Assembly: GCA_965200645.1 (NCBI GenBank)
Contig: CBDAUN010000003.1
Location: forward strand, 1,178,001 to 1,242,000
Reading direction: 5' to 3'
Source of the DNA: CBDAUN01 sp965200645
GTDB taxonomy: Bacteria; Pseudomonadota; Gammaproteobacteria; Arenicellales; JAJDZL01
Length of the DNA: 64,000 bases
A program made the position numbers and the translations under genes. Under the pieces are notes generated by a model. That model ran no database searches, was not told the DNA's origin, and saw only the letters and a list, made by a program, of their open reading frames with translations. Shown piece after piece: positions 1 through 9,055 of the stretch. The stretch's first letter is position 1. Each line of letters opens with the position of its first letter.

Positions 1-1023
1 TTCAACCGTGGTTGGCAACCGGATTTGTCCAACGTAACCGAAACCGGTCGGCAAGTCGCAATTGTTGGGGCAGGCCCTGCGGGATTAGCTTGTGCGGATG
101 TGTTACAGCGAAATGGCATAAATTCCACAATATTTGATCGCTACCCTGAAGTAGGTGGACTGCTAACCTATGGAATTCCGCCCTTTAAACTGGAAAAACA
201 AATTGTCCACAAACGTCGAACAGTCTTAGAGAACATGGGAGCGAAATTCGTACTCAACACTGAAGTTGGATTAGACATAAAACTGGAAGAGTTGCTAAGA
301 GAATATGATGCAGTGTTTCTCGGCATGGGTGCATACACCTACATGAAGGGAGGATTTCCAGGTGAGAGTATCGAGAATACACATGAAGCGCTACCCTATT
401 TAATCGGGAATGTGAATCATGTGGAATACGCCACTTATGATGATAAGTTCCCGTATGTCAATTTACAAGGGCGTGATGTCGTCGTGCTTGGTGGTGGAGA
501 TACTGCAATGGATTGCGTACGAACTGCGGTTCGTCAGAAAGCGACCAGTGTGACATGTATTTATCGGCGAGATGAATCCAACATGCCCGGGTCGATGCGA
601 GAAGTCTGGCATGCCAAGGAAGAAGGTGTGAAGTTTCTGTGGAATCGTCAACCTGTCGAAATTTTGGGAAATGGAAGCGTAGATGCTGTTCGTGTGGTTG
701 AAACTCAGTTGGGAGAACCGGATGAACGTGGTCGTCAACAACCAGTCCCCGTTCCGGGAAGCGACAGAACAATCCTGTGCGACAGCGTCATCATTGCATT
801 TGGCTTTCGCCCCAGTCCGACAGATTGGTTTTCAGACCATGCAATTGAAATCGATAATTTCATGCGTGTTGTGGCCAGACACGATAGTGAATTTCCATTT
901 CAGACCACAAATCCCAAAGTATTTTCTGGTGGAGACATGGTAAGAGGGTCAGATCTTGTCGTCACTGCAGTATTTGAGGGACGTGAGGCAGCTAAAGGAA
1001 TCATTCAATACCTCGGAGTGTAA
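1..1023 (+). CDS. gltD: Glutamate synthase small (beta) subunit, 5'-truncated by window edge
   Basis: The reading frame is open from the first base, so the start lies outside the window; 340 codons are present against about 470 for the E. coli protein. GltD passes electrons from NADPH through FAD to the large subunit GltB for making glutamate from glutamine and 2-oxoglutarate. The visible part has the FAD-binding GAGPAGLACAD motif near the start, a second dinucleotide-binding motif VLGGGDTAMDCV about halfway, and the C-terminal GGDMVRGSDLVVTA signature. The N-terminal iron-sulfur region must lie upstream. pyrF follows 15 bases later on the same strand, and hemE is close by, an order familiar from Gammaproteobacteria. 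Family assignment is firm; a related pyrimidine dehydrogenase subunit is the only serious alternative. Confidence 0.93.
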   Translation, partial: FNRGWQPDLSNVTETGRQVAIVGAGPAGLACADVLQRNGINSTIFDRYPEVGGLLTYGIPPFKLEKQIVHKRRTVLENMGAKFVLNTEVGLDIKLEELLREYDAVFLGMGAYTYMKGGFPGESIENTHEALPYLIGNVNHVEYATYDDKFPYVNLQGRDVVVLGGGDTAMDCVRTAVRQKATSVTCIYRRDESNMPGSMREVWHAKEEGVKFLWNRQPVEILGNGSVDAVRVVETQLGEPDERGRQQPVPVPGSDRTILCDSVIIAFGFRPSPTDWFSDHAIEIDNFMRVVARHDSEFPFQTTNPKVFSGGDMVRGSDLVVTAVFEGREAAKGIIQYLGV

Positions 1024-1038
1024 TCGGAGCAATTTATT

Positions 1039-1761
1039 TTGACTTCAGAGTCAAATAAAATTCCAGTCAAGGAACATCTGATCGTCGCTCTGGATGTTCC
1101 ATCGGATGATGAGGCACTCGACTTGGTCGACAAAATTGGCGATGAAGCCGTTTTTTACAAAGTTGGCTTAGAGTTATTTTGTAAAGGGTCAGGAATTGGA
1201 TTGATGCATAAGCTCATTGACCGTGGCTGCAAAGTATTCGCCGATTTCAAACTCTATGACGTACCCACTACCGTTCAGCGCGCCACCAGACAATTGAATG
1301 GAGTTGGAATTGATTTTCTGACAGTACATGGAGATGTGCCAATCATGCTGGCGGCAGTTGAAGCAGCAAAGGATTTCAAAGTTCTTGCTGTAACCATACT
1401 AACTAGCATGACTCAAGAGAGTATACGTGCGCTTGGGTTTAGTGGAGAACTTAAGGAACTTGTGTTGTTACGTGCTGCAGATGCGCATCAATGTGGCTGC
1501 GGTGGCGTTATTGCCTCCGGACAGGAGGCCACAGCGTTAAAAAGTGTACATGGTAATGAATTGCTTGTAATAACTCCGGGGGTGAGAAACGAAGGAAATC
1601 CGACCCACGATCAAAGAAGAACAGTCAGCATAAGGGAAGCATTTGCTTTTGGTGTGGACCATGTTGTGGTTGGTCGACCCATTCGAGATGCCACCGACCC
1701 GGCACAGGCTGCCAGAAACATACAGTCACAAATAAAGCAGGCACTAAATTTAGACCGATAG
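1039..1761 (+). CDS. pyrF: Orotidine 5'-phosphate decarboxylase
   Basis: This cytosolic TIM-barrel enzyme decarboxylates OMP to UMP, the last step of pyrimidine synthesis. The catalytic DxKxxD motif is seen as ADFKLYD (D69, K71, D74), and the phosphate-binding end reads VVVGRPI around residue 205. Its 240 residues match the family length. The start is a TTG; a GGAG sequence about 9 bases upstream supports it and no ATG lies nearby in frame. It follows gltD by 15 bases and may be co-transcribed with it, although the two pathways are not directly linked. Confidence 0.95.
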   Translation: MTSESNKIPVKEHLIVALDVPSDDEALDLVDKIGDEAVFYKVGLELFCKGSGIGLMHKLIDRGCKVFADFKLYDVPTTVQRATRQLNGVGIDFLTVHGDVPIMLAAVEAAKDFKVLAVTILTSMTQESIRALGFSGELKELVLLRAADAHQCGCGGVIASGQEATALKSVHGNELLVITPGVRNEGNPTHDQRRTVSIREAFAFGVDHVVVGRPIRDATDPAQAARNIQSQIKQALNLDR

Positions 1762-1776
1762 AGTTAATGTTGTCAA

Positions 1777-1842
1777 TTAAGTCAAAGAGTTTCGCTTACA
1801 AATTCACTTGGGAACTGAACCTGTTGGAGTTACTTGACTTAA
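1777..1842. terminator. Inverted repeat between pyrF and a convergent gene
   Basis: Perfect 9-base arms (TTAAGTCAA at 1777-1785 and TTGACTTAA at 1834-1842) bracket a 48-base loop in the short gap between convergent pyrF and the small membrane protein gene. The location fits a two-way transcription end, but the long loop and lack of a T-tract make this weak. Confidence 0.25.
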
Positions 1843-1866
1843 CTAATAACTTTGTTTCTCATTGAT

Positions 1867-2211
1867 TTATGCTTCTTTTTTGGCATCAAGATAAATGATA
1901 ATCCCTCCAACCAAAGCGATCCCCATGTTAAAAGCAATGAGTAAATTGCCACTCACAATGCTACTCATACCTGAGATTAATGCGAAAGCAATAATGAGCA
2001 TACCGACCGAAGAAATTCTGCGGTTATATGCTGCTGCACCAAGTCCTATTGTGACAAACGCACCTGCAAGTATGACCCATACTAGAAGGTCACCAATACC
2101 TCCTCTTTCAAATGGATGAATGCTCCCTTCCCACATCAAAACAGAAGGAAGTAATAGCCCTACATTGGCAATTCCGCCAGCAAATGCCATAACCGCACCA
2201 ATGTTTTTCAT
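1867..2211 (-). CDS. Small four-helix membrane protein, function unknown
   Basis: The product has 114 residues and is almost entirely hydrophobic. About four membrane segments can be seen, near residues 6-26, 42-62, 68-88 and 91-109, with a short basic stretch YNRR after the second and a charged tail DAKKEA. I do not recognise a family. The ATG start at 2211 has no strong ribosome site. It is convergent with pyrF, is followed upstream by a 226-base gap before hemE on the other strand, and has no partner gene. It is likely a real inner-membrane protein because hydrophobic periodicity continues through the whole frame. Confidence 0.6.
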   Translation of the reverse strand: MKNIGAVMAFAGGIANVGLLLPSVLMWEGSIHPFERGGIGDLLVWVILAGAFVTIGLGAAAYNRRISSVGMLIIAFALISGMSSIVSGNLLIAFNMGIALVGGIIIYLDAKKEA

Positions 2212-2437
2212 AGCATAATTTCCAGTTAATTTATGTTCATTTTTTGGTTCTTGAATCTAATTATTGCGGTGAACAGCTTCAGTCCATATGAGTCTTCAAC
2301 CCTTCAGAAATTATCGTTTCGCGGTGCCAATCAAACCTTCGACACCTGCGTCGGCATATTTTGTGAGAAAATTGAATTCGGCGACCCATTCTAACTTCTT
2401 AAGTGCAATTCGCAGAGCATTTTAACAAACTGAACAA

Positions 2438-3529
2438 ATGTCTGATATTGACTCACAAACACAAGATCGATTTCTACGGGCTTTACGGCGCCTACCGGTC
2501 GACAGAACACCAGTATGGGTGATGCGTCAGGCCGGACGGTATCTACCCGAGTACCGAGCAACTCGCGAACTCGCTGGAGACTTTCTTACCCTATGCCGTA
2601 CACCAGAACTCGCTTGTGAAGTCACTCTGCAACCTATTCGAAGATTCGCGCTTGATGCCGCAATCATTTTTTCGGACATTCTGGTCATTCCTGATGCCAT
2701 GGGACTTGGATTGCAGATGGTGGAGTCTATAGGGCCGGTTTTTGAAAATCCTATTCAAAACAAATCACAAATCAGTCAGCTACAAATTCCAGATCCGGAA
2801 ACCGACCTGCGGTATGTACTCGATGCGGTGAATATGACAAGTCAGGCACTAGGTGAAACGTTCCCGCTAATCGGATTTTCTGGAAGTCCTTGGACATTGG
2901 CTGTCTATATGATTGAAGGTCAATCTAAAACAGACTTTTCAAAAATCAAGAAATTTGCTCAAGAAGAAAACTCTGCTGCACACCAATTACTACAAATTCT
3001 TTCTCGTAGCGTAATGAGCTACCTAACTGCACAGGCAAATTCCGGAGCGAAGGCTCTTATGATTTTTGATACTTGGGGAGGGATTCTAAATTCAAACCAA
3101 TATGCCGATTTATCCTTACGCTACATGACTGAAATCGTTGCACACCTGAAGTCCCAAAGTTCGGATACACCGGTGATTTTGTTCACCAAAGGCGGCGGGA
3201 AGTGGCTGGAAAATATCGCTGACAGCGGTTGTGATGGCGTTGGGCTAGATTGGACAAATGATATAGGTGAGGCTCGACGCCGTATAGGAGACCGAGTCGC
3301 CTTACAAGGTAATCTCGACCCAGGATTCATGAGTACAACAGAGCAACAAGTTCGCGCAGAAGTTGGAAGGATATTGGACAACTTTGGCCATGGCAGTGGT
3401 CACATTTTTAATCTAGGACACGGCATACGACCCGATGCAAATCCCGATCTTGTGTCGGTTTTAGTTAAAGAAGTGCATTCCCAAAGCGAGCCGTATCATC
3501 GCAATACTAATCGAACTTCAGACCTCTAA
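2438..3529 (+). CDS. hemE: Uroporphyrinogen decarboxylase
   Basis: HemE removes four carboxyl groups from uroporphyrinogen III to give coproporphyrinogen III in haem synthesis. The N-terminal signature RTPVWVMRQAGRYLPEYR at residues 23-40 includes the substrate-binding arginines, and the conserved aspartate in IIFSDIL lies near residue 80. Later motifs GFSGSPWTLA (about 148) and the GNLDP loop near residue 292 are also present. Length (363 residues) is typical. It stands alone on the plus strand, with 226 bases upstream and 191 downstream. Confidence 0.96.
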   Translation: MSDIDSQTQDRFLRALRRLPVDRTPVWVMRQAGRYLPEYRATRELAGDFLTLCRTPELACEVTLQPIRRFALDAAIIFSDILVIPDAMGLGLQMVESIGPVFENPIQNKSQISQLQIPDPETDLRYVLDAVNMTSQALGETFPLIGFSGSPWTLAVYMIEGQSKTDFSKIKKFAQEENSAAHQLLQILSRSVMSYLTAQANSGAKALMIFDTWGGILNSNQYADLSLRYMTEIVAHLKSQSSDTPVILFTKGGGKWLENIADSGCDGVGLDWTNDIGEARRRIGDRVALQGNLDPGFMSTTEQQVRAEVGRILDNFGHGSGHIFNLGHGIRPDANPDLVSVLVKEVHSQSEPYHRNTNRTSDL

Positions 3530-3720
3530 AAATTACTCCACAATTCCTACCCTTCCAAACCGAAGTATTGCAATCGGATAAAGCCAGTACCATATTAGTT
3601 TGTCCTGTTCAATGCTATACTGAATATAGAATTGATCACAATTGTGCACTCGAATTTAATATTCACTTTTTGTGATTGAAAGGATTTATTGGAATCTATA
3701 AACTTTACAGGGGATAAAAC

Positions 3721-4683
3721 ATGAAGAAAATTCTACTCATATTTACCACTGCTGCTCTAGCCTTTGTTAGTGCACCTCAAGTATTGGCAGAACAAAAATT
3801 TATCAGCATCGGTACCGGCGGTGTAACAGGCGTTTACTACCCTACCGGCGGTGCCATCTGTAGACTGGTTAATAAAGACCGCAAGGAGCACGGCATCCGT
3901 TGTTCGGCAGAATCAACCGGCGGTTCAATCTATAACATCAATACCATTCGTGCAGGCGAACTTGAATTTGGTGTTGCCCAATCTGACTGGCAGTTTCATG
4001 CATACAACGGCACATCCAAATTCGAAGAACAAGGTGCTTTTGAAGGACTTAGAGCCGTTTTCTCGGTTCATCCTGAACCTGTAACAATCATTGCTCGCGA
4101 TGATTCCGGAATTGAGAACATCACTGACCTTAAAGGCAAACGGGTAAATATTGGAAATCCAGGATCTGGAACACGTGGAACTTGGGAAGTCATCGAAGAA
4201 GCTTTAGGCTGGGACCGAAGCGACTTGAAACTAGCTGCGGAAATGAAGTCTGCTGAAACCGGACAAGCCGTTTGTGACAATAAAATTGATTCATACTTCT
4301 GGTTGGTCGGTCATCCATCAGCACTCACTCAGGAGTCTCTTTCCACTTGTGATGCACACCTAGTGAATGCAACTGGCGATGCGATCGACAAATTAGTAGC
4401 TGATAATTCCTACTACCGAACTGCGACCATTCCAGCCGGAATGTACAATAACGAAAGCGACATCACCACGTTTGGTGTTGGTGCTACCTTCGTAACCAGT
4501 ACAGATGTTCCTGCTGACGTTGTTTACATAGTGGTAAAGGCAGTGTTCGAGAACTTTGACCAGTTCAAAAAATTGCATCCTGCATTTGCTAACCTAAAGG
4601 CTGAAGAAATGATTTCTGATTCCTTGTCTGCACCTCTCCACGAAGGCGCAGCACGCTATTACAAGGAGCAAGGCTGGATGTAA
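3721..4683 (+). CDS. TAXI-family TRAP transporter solute-binding protein
   Basis: This is a periplasmic binding protein of the TAXI (NMT1-like) group, which feeds a fused DctQM permease. A clear signal peptide spans residues 1-23 (basic MKK, hydrophobic core, cut after VLA). The mature N-terminus has the family pattern ISIGTGGVTGVYYPTGG, followed by a conserved region around NINTIRAGELEFGVAQSD and GNPGSGTRGT. Its 320 residues are normal. An AGGGGA-like site lies before the ATG. The matching permease begins 85 bases downstream, and a PLP-dependent sulfur-amino-acid enzyme follows. TAXI ligands are often amino acids or organic acids; the substrate here is not determined. Confidence 0.92.
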   Translation: MKKILLIFTTAALAFVSAPQVLAEQKFISIGTGGVTGVYYPTGGAICRLVNKDRKEHGIRCSAESTGGSIYNINTIRAGELEFGVAQSDWQFHAYNGTSKFEEQGAFEGLRAVFSVHPEPVTIIARDDSGIENITDLKGKRVNIGNPGSGTRGTWEVIEEALGWDRSDLKLAAEMKSAETGQAVCDNKIDSYFWLVGHPSALTQESLSTCDAHLVNATGDAIDKLVADNSYYRTATIPAGMYNNESDITTFGVGATFVTSTDVPADVVYIVVKAVFENFDQFKKLHPAFANLKAEEMISDSLSAPLHEGAARYYKEQGWM

Positions 4684-4696
4684 ATTCAACTTATTT

Positions 4697-4727
4697 GAAG
4701 CGAGGCGGTGATTTGCAGCCTCGCTTC
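4697..4727 (+). terminator. Strong intercistronic hairpin after the TAXI binding-protein gene
   Basis: Perfect 10-base arms GAAGCGAGGC (4697-4706) and GCCTCGCTTC (4718-4727) enclose an 11-base loop 14 bases after the binding-protein stop codon. The arm is followed by a pyrimidine-rich stretch, but not a clean T-tract. It most likely reduces read-through or protects the 3' end, so that binding protein is made in excess over permease. Confidence 0.7.
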
Positions 4728-4768
4728 TCTTCCTGCTACTTTTATCAATCAAGTAGACCCTGCTAGCT

Positions 4769-7387
4769 GTGAATACCTCCAAGAAGAGTACTGTCAGTGC
4801 CGAAGAACTCGTCGCCCAAGTAGATACCGGTTCTCGCCATCCTCCCGGATGGCGAGGCAAGATGATTTTGACCGTTGCCTTTACATGGGCACTGTTTCAA
4901 ATCTACATCTCATCCAACATCCCATTTTTTCTAACAGACGTCACCGGACTTCCGCTGATTGTTACCAGTGCTAATGCCCGCCTGATACATTTGTCATTTG
5001 CGTTCTTCCTTGCAACAATGACATTCCCCTTGTTTAAGTCTAGTTCGCAAAACAACATTCCGTGGTATGACTGGATTCTGGCGATCCTGGGCGTTGCTGC
5101 TTGTCTTTACATCGTAGTTTTACGTAACGAAATCGCAGTTCGTGCGGGTCTACCAACAACAGGCGACCTAATCGCTTCAACTATTGGAATGGTGGTTCTC
5201 GCAATCACAGTGTTTAGAACTTTAGGGCTTCCACTACTGATAGTAGCTAGTGTTTTCGTGACATATGTGTTCTTTGGCGATGCCCAATGGCTCCCCGACA
5301 CTGTACAGTGGAAAGGAGCATCGTACGGCAAAGCGATGTGGCATTACTGGATGCAAAACGAAGGTGTATTTGGTGTGGCACTTGGGGTATCGGCATCATT
5401 GATTTTCCTGTTTGTTCTATTCGGTTCTATTTTGGAAAAGGCCGGAGCCGGAAACTTCTTTATTAAGTTCGCGTTTTCTTTGCTTGGCCATTTACGTGGT
5501 GGCCCGGCAAAAGCTGCAGTGTTGGCATCAGCAATGAGCGGACTGTATTCGGGATCTTCAATCGCCAATACAGTGACTACCGGAACATTCACAATTCCGC
5601 TCATGAAACGCACCGGATTGCCCGCAGAAAAGGCGGGAGCCGTTGAAGTTGCCTCCTCCACCAACGGCCAACTGACGCCTCCGGTAATGGGCGCGGCAGC
5701 GTTCTTGATAGCTGAATTTACTGGCATCAGTTATACCGAAATCATTAAGCACGCACTCGTTCCAGCGTTGGTTTCTTATATCGCACTGGTCTACATTGTT
5801 CACTTGGAAGCAATGAAACTTGACCTCAGAGGGTTACCGAAACCTCCTTCGACTCTAACGCTGATGACGAAAATCATCGGGTTTCTCGGTGGTTTTATCG
5901 GCATCGCACTACTAGGACTTGCCGTTTACTTCGGTATGGGGTGGATAAAGGTAGCGTTTCCCAATTCCGCATTTTTGATTGTCGTAGTGTTGTGCTTGAT
6001 TGCATATTTGTTCCTAGTTTGGCTAGCCTCAAGACTGGATGACCTACAGTTGGATGAACCAGATGCGCCAATTACCGAGTTACCCCCACCAGGTGCAACT
6101 ACCATCAAGGGACTGTATTACGTTCTGCCCATCGTCATTCTAATTTGGTGCATCGTGATTGAAAGACTGTCGCCAGCTTATTCCGCATTTTGGTCGATGA
6201 TTGCAATGACAGTCGTCACCTTTACCCAGCACTCAATAAAAAGTTTGTTTCGAAAGTCGGGCAACTTGACTGAAGGGTTCAAACGCGGGGTCAGCGAATG
6301 GAAGGAAGGCATGATTGCAGGATCTTCCAACATGGTAGCGATAGCGGTTGCTACAGGAGCCGCCGGAATCATCGTCGGTACCATTTCACTAACTGGCGCA
6401 CATCAGATTGTAGGGGAATTCGTCGAGTTTCTGTCTGGCGGAAGTTTGATCGTTATGTTGTTGCTTGTTGCAGTCATGAGTTTGATTCTCGGTATGGGGC
6501 TGCCCACCACGGCAAATTACATTGTGGTGTCCTCACTTATGGCGCCCGTGATTCTGCTGCTTGGAGCTCAGCATGGCTTGATTGTGCCTGTTATCGCGGT
6601 TCATTTGTTTGTGTTTTATTTTGGTATTTTGGCGGACGATACCCCTCCCGTTGGACTGGCAGCCTTTGCTGCTGCCGCAATTTCCAAAGGTGACCCAATT
6701 AAGACTGGTATACAGGGCTTCGCTTACGACATCCGTACGGCACTTTTGCCATTCTTGTTCATTTTCAACACTGATTTACTGTTAATTGATGTATCACCAG
6801 TGCAGGCAATCTTTGTATTCATTGTTGCTGTGATTGCGATGATGCTGTTTGCATCTGCAACCCAAGGATGGCTACTCACCAGAAACAAGCTGTGGGAATC
6901 CGCCTTACTTCTACTGGTAGCGTTTACTCTATTTCGGCCAGGGTATTGGCTCGATAATATTCATCCACCGCATGTTGAAATTCAGTCGGACAAAATTTAC
7001 GAAGTGGTTGATGACGTTCCCCCGAATGGAATGCTAACCGTTGTAGTAAGCGGTCCGGACTATGATACCGGCGAAATTACACACACAACTTTACTCGTCC
7101 CGCTAGGTGATGTATCCGAAGCGTCTGAGCGACTGAGTAACGCTGGATTAGTAGTAGTGAAGGAAGATGGACTAGTTCGGATAGAAGAGCCATTTCCTGG
7201 TACCACACTATTTCAAAAAATCGGAGATATGTTTGACTACTACAGTGATGCACCGGTGCACTTGAATCACATTAAGGAACCGGCAGATCGAATTGCAAAG
7301 GAAATTTTCTATTTTCCAGCAGTGGTAATTCTTGGATTTGTCCTGTTTAATCAGCACCGCAGAAGAAAAAAGGAACTAGCTGTCTAA
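4769..7387 (+). CDS. TRAP transporter fused small/large permease (DctQM type)
   Basis: An 872-residue inner-membrane protein of the TRAP 4TM/12TM fusion family that couples substrate uptake to an ion gradient, using the binding protein encoded just upstream. Many hydrophobic segments run from about residue 30 to 700. DctM-type signatures are visible, including SGLYSGSSIANTVTTGTFTIPLMK (in two overlapping parts around residues 256-280), the NGQLTPPVMGAAAF motif, LGMGLPTTANY and ADDTPPVGLAAFAA. The last ~150 residues form a soluble segment (roughly 740-845) and one final membrane helix, seen in other TAXI-linked permeases. The start is GTG with a weak ribosome site, 85 bases after the binding-protein stop, with a hairpin between. 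Confidence 0.92.
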   Translation: MNTSKKSTVSAEELVAQVDTGSRHPPGWRGKMILTVAFTWALFQIYISSNIPFFLTDVTGLPLIVTSANARLIHLSFAFFLATMTFPLFKSSSQNNIPWYDWILAILGVAACLYIVVLRNEIAVRAGLPTTGDLIASTIGMVVLAITVFRTLGLPLLIVASVFVTYVFFGDAQWLPDTVQWKGASYGKAMWHYWMQNEGVFGVALGVSASLIFLFVLFGSILEKAGAGNFFIKFAFSLLGHLRGGPAKAAVLASAMSGLYSGSSIANTVTTGTFTIPLMKRTGLPAEKAGAVEVASSTNGQLTPPVMGAAAFLIAEFTGISYTEIIKHALVPALVSYIALVYIVHLEAMKLDLRGLPKPPSTLTLMTKIIGFLGGFIGIALLGLAVYFGMGWIKVAFPNSAFLIVVVLCLIAYLFLVWLASRLDDLQLDEPDAPITELPPPGATTIKGLYYVLPIVILIWCIVIERLSPAYSAFWSMIAMTVVTFTQHSIKSLFRKSGNLTEGFKRGVSEWKEGMIAGSSNMVAIAVATGAAGIIVGTISLTGAHQIVGEFVEFLSGGSLIVMLLLVAVMSLILGMGLPTTANYIVVSSLMAPVILLLGAQHGLIVPVIAVHLFVFYFGILADDTPPVGLAAFAAAAISKGDPIKTGIQGFAYDIRTALLPFLFIFNTDLLLIDVSPVQAIFVFIVAVIAMMLFASATQGWLLTRNKLWESALLLLVAFTLFRPGYWLDNIHPPHVEIQSDKIYEVVDDVPPNGMLTVVVSGPDYDTGEITHTTLLVPLGDVSEASERLSNAGLVVVKEDGLVRIEEPFPGTTLFQKIGDMFDYYSDAPVHLNHIKEPADRIAKEIFYFPAVVILGFVLFNQHRRRKKELAV

Positions 7388-7439
7388 ACCTCCTCTTTGG
7401 CTTTAACTCCAACCCCACTATAAGCACGCAAGGATTGCG

Positions 7440-8489
7440 GTGAGTTTGAATAACTATCTTTCGCGTTTGGGCAGACTCAGAGACTTTCCCCGCGTCATCA
7501 TGTTTCGCGAACCAACGTCTATAGAGCAGCTTTCGCGTTTAGGAGATCACTATGAACATCCACTACTCTATGTAAAACGCGATGACTGCAATGGGATAGC
7601 ATTTGGTGGCAATAAAGTTCGACAATTGGAATATTACCTTGGGAATGCTGTCGAAAACGGCTCCGATACAGTTCTAATCACAGGTGCAGTTCAGTCCAAT
7701 TTTGCTCGATTGACTGCCGCATTTGCAGCAAAGTTGAATCTAGAATGCCACATTCAGCTTGAATCACGTGTGCCAAGTCCTAGCGAGACTTACACCGTTT
7801 CCGGAAATGTACTGCTGGAAAAAATACTTGGAGCAAAACTGCATTATTACGATCATGGCGAAGATGAATTCGGAGCCGATCAAGCAATTCGAGCGATTGC
7901 AAAAAAGCTGGAAAACGCTGGACGCAAACCCTACATAATTCCTCTTGCACCTGGCCACGCCCCATACGGAGCTTTAGGTTACGTATACGCTGCCGCAGAA
8001 TTGCTTCACCAAATTGATGAACAAGAACTTCCAATTAGTGAAGTCATCATACCTTCTGGAAGTGGAAATTCGCATGCAGGAATAATATTTGGATTGCGTG
8101 CCTTAGGTTCTAACATTCAAGTCACTGGAGCATGTGTCAGGCGTAAAAGTTCACTGCAGTTTGAGCGCATTCATTCTCGTTGCTTGGAAGTTGCCAAACT
8201 GTTGGAAATGGATTCGCCAGTTTCAGCACAGGACATTGTGCTGTCAGACGAACATTTAGCTCCTGGATATGGACAAGCATCCAATGCCGTTTGGAAAGCT
8301 ATCAGCGTTGCCGCTAGAACCGATGCGCTTTTGGTAGACCCCACCTACACTGGCAAAGCCATGGCGACATTTCTTGACCGAATTGATCAAGTGTCTAAGA
8401 GATCTGGATTGATGTTTATCCATACTGGCGGAACTCCGGGTTTGTTTGCATACGCAGATGAACTGACAGCATACTTGGACCAAATCTAA
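7440..8489 (+). CDS. PLP-dependent D-cysteine desulfhydrase / ACC deaminase family protein
   Basis: A fold-type II PLP enzyme of the family holding D-cysteine desulfhydrase, L-cysteate sulfo-lyase and ACC deaminase. The PLP lysine is K59 in FGGNKVRQLEY; AVQSNFARLTAA is the expected substrate-contact loop and HTGGTPGLF near the end binds phosphate. Length is 349 residues, slightly above the usual ~330. A GTG start is supported by AAGGA five bases upstream. It lies 52 bases after the TAXI TRAP permease on the same strand, so the imported compound may be its substrate: a D-amino acid or a sulfonated amino acid such as cysteate. Sequence alone cannot choose between these. Confidence 0.85.
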   Translation: MSLNNYLSRLGRLRDFPRVIMFREPTSIEQLSRLGDHYEHPLLYVKRDDCNGIAFGGNKVRQLEYYLGNAVENGSDTVLITGAVQSNFARLTAAFAAKLNLECHIQLESRVPSPSETYTVSGNVLLEKILGAKLHYYDHGEDEFGADQAIRAIAKKLENAGRKPYIIPLAPGHAPYGALGYVYAAAELLHQIDEQELPISEVIIPSGSGNSHAGIIFGLRALGSNIQVTGACVRRKSSLQFERIHSRCLEVAKLLEMDSPVSAQDIVLSDEHLAPGYGQASNAVWKAISVAARTDALLVDPTYTGKAMATFLDRIDQVSKRSGLMFIHTGGTPGLFAYADELTAYLDQI

Positions 8490-8499
8490 ATTTGCAGAA

Positions 8500-9003
8500 C
8501 TAGCGTCGAAAGATTATTCGAATTCCGATTAGTTCCAGCACCAAAATGGCACCACCGATGGAAATGGCGGAGTCTGCGACATTAAATGTATAAAAATGCC
8601 AGTTGGCATAATGAAAATCAATAAAGTCAACAACATGACCGTGAACGACACGGTCAATCAAATTACCTACCGCACCACCAAAAATCAAACAAATGGCAAG
8701 TGATGTTTGATTATGTCCCGGCCGCATAGACCAAAACATCCAAGCTAGAACAACCAGAATTACCACGGAAGCAAACATAAACACCAAGTTGGGTTGCAAG
8801 TTGGGTTCGTTCAGAAATCCAAAAGCGGCACCTTTGTTGAATACGAGTGCAATGTTTAGATACTCCGTCACTTTCACCACGCTGAATGGAGCAACCGCAT
8901 TCAACACAATAATTTTAGTGCCCTGGTCTAGCAGAACCAGGGATGCAGCTATAACGAGGTAGTTACGTGTAAGCGAATGCTTGGGGGGCTCATTTTCCGA
9001 CAT
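8500..9003 (-). CDS. lspA: Lipoprotein signal peptidase (SPase II)
   Basis: LspA is an inner-membrane aspartyl protease that removes signal peptides from lipidated prolipoproteins. Four membrane helices are visible. The two catalytic aspartates sit in the family motifs GGAVGNLIDR and NVADSAI. The frame also allows a TTG one codon upstream at 9006, but the ATG at 9003 is the likely start, giving 167 residues. It is 52 bases downstream of ileS in the classical ribF-ileS-lspA order and convergent with the desulfhydrase gene, with only 10 bases between the stops. Confidence 0.95.
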   Translation of the reverse strand: MSENEPPKHSLTRNYLVIAASLVLLDQGTKIIVLNAVAPFSVVKVTEYLNIALVFNKGAAFGFLNEPNLQPNLVFMFASVVILVVLAWMFWSMRPGHNQTSLAICLIFGGAVGNLIDRVVHGHVVDFIDFHYANWHFYTFNVADSAISIGGAILVLELIGIRIIFRR

Positions 9004-9055
9004 CAATACCGTCCCTAATTCGTAGATGATATTGAGTTAGTCGTTTAATGTAATC

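Noticed and set aside
3637..3646. Perfect 10-base palindrome CACAATTGTG upstream of the TAXI gene
   Set aside because: Short AT-rich palindromes occur often by chance, and no second site or promoter could be aligned with it.
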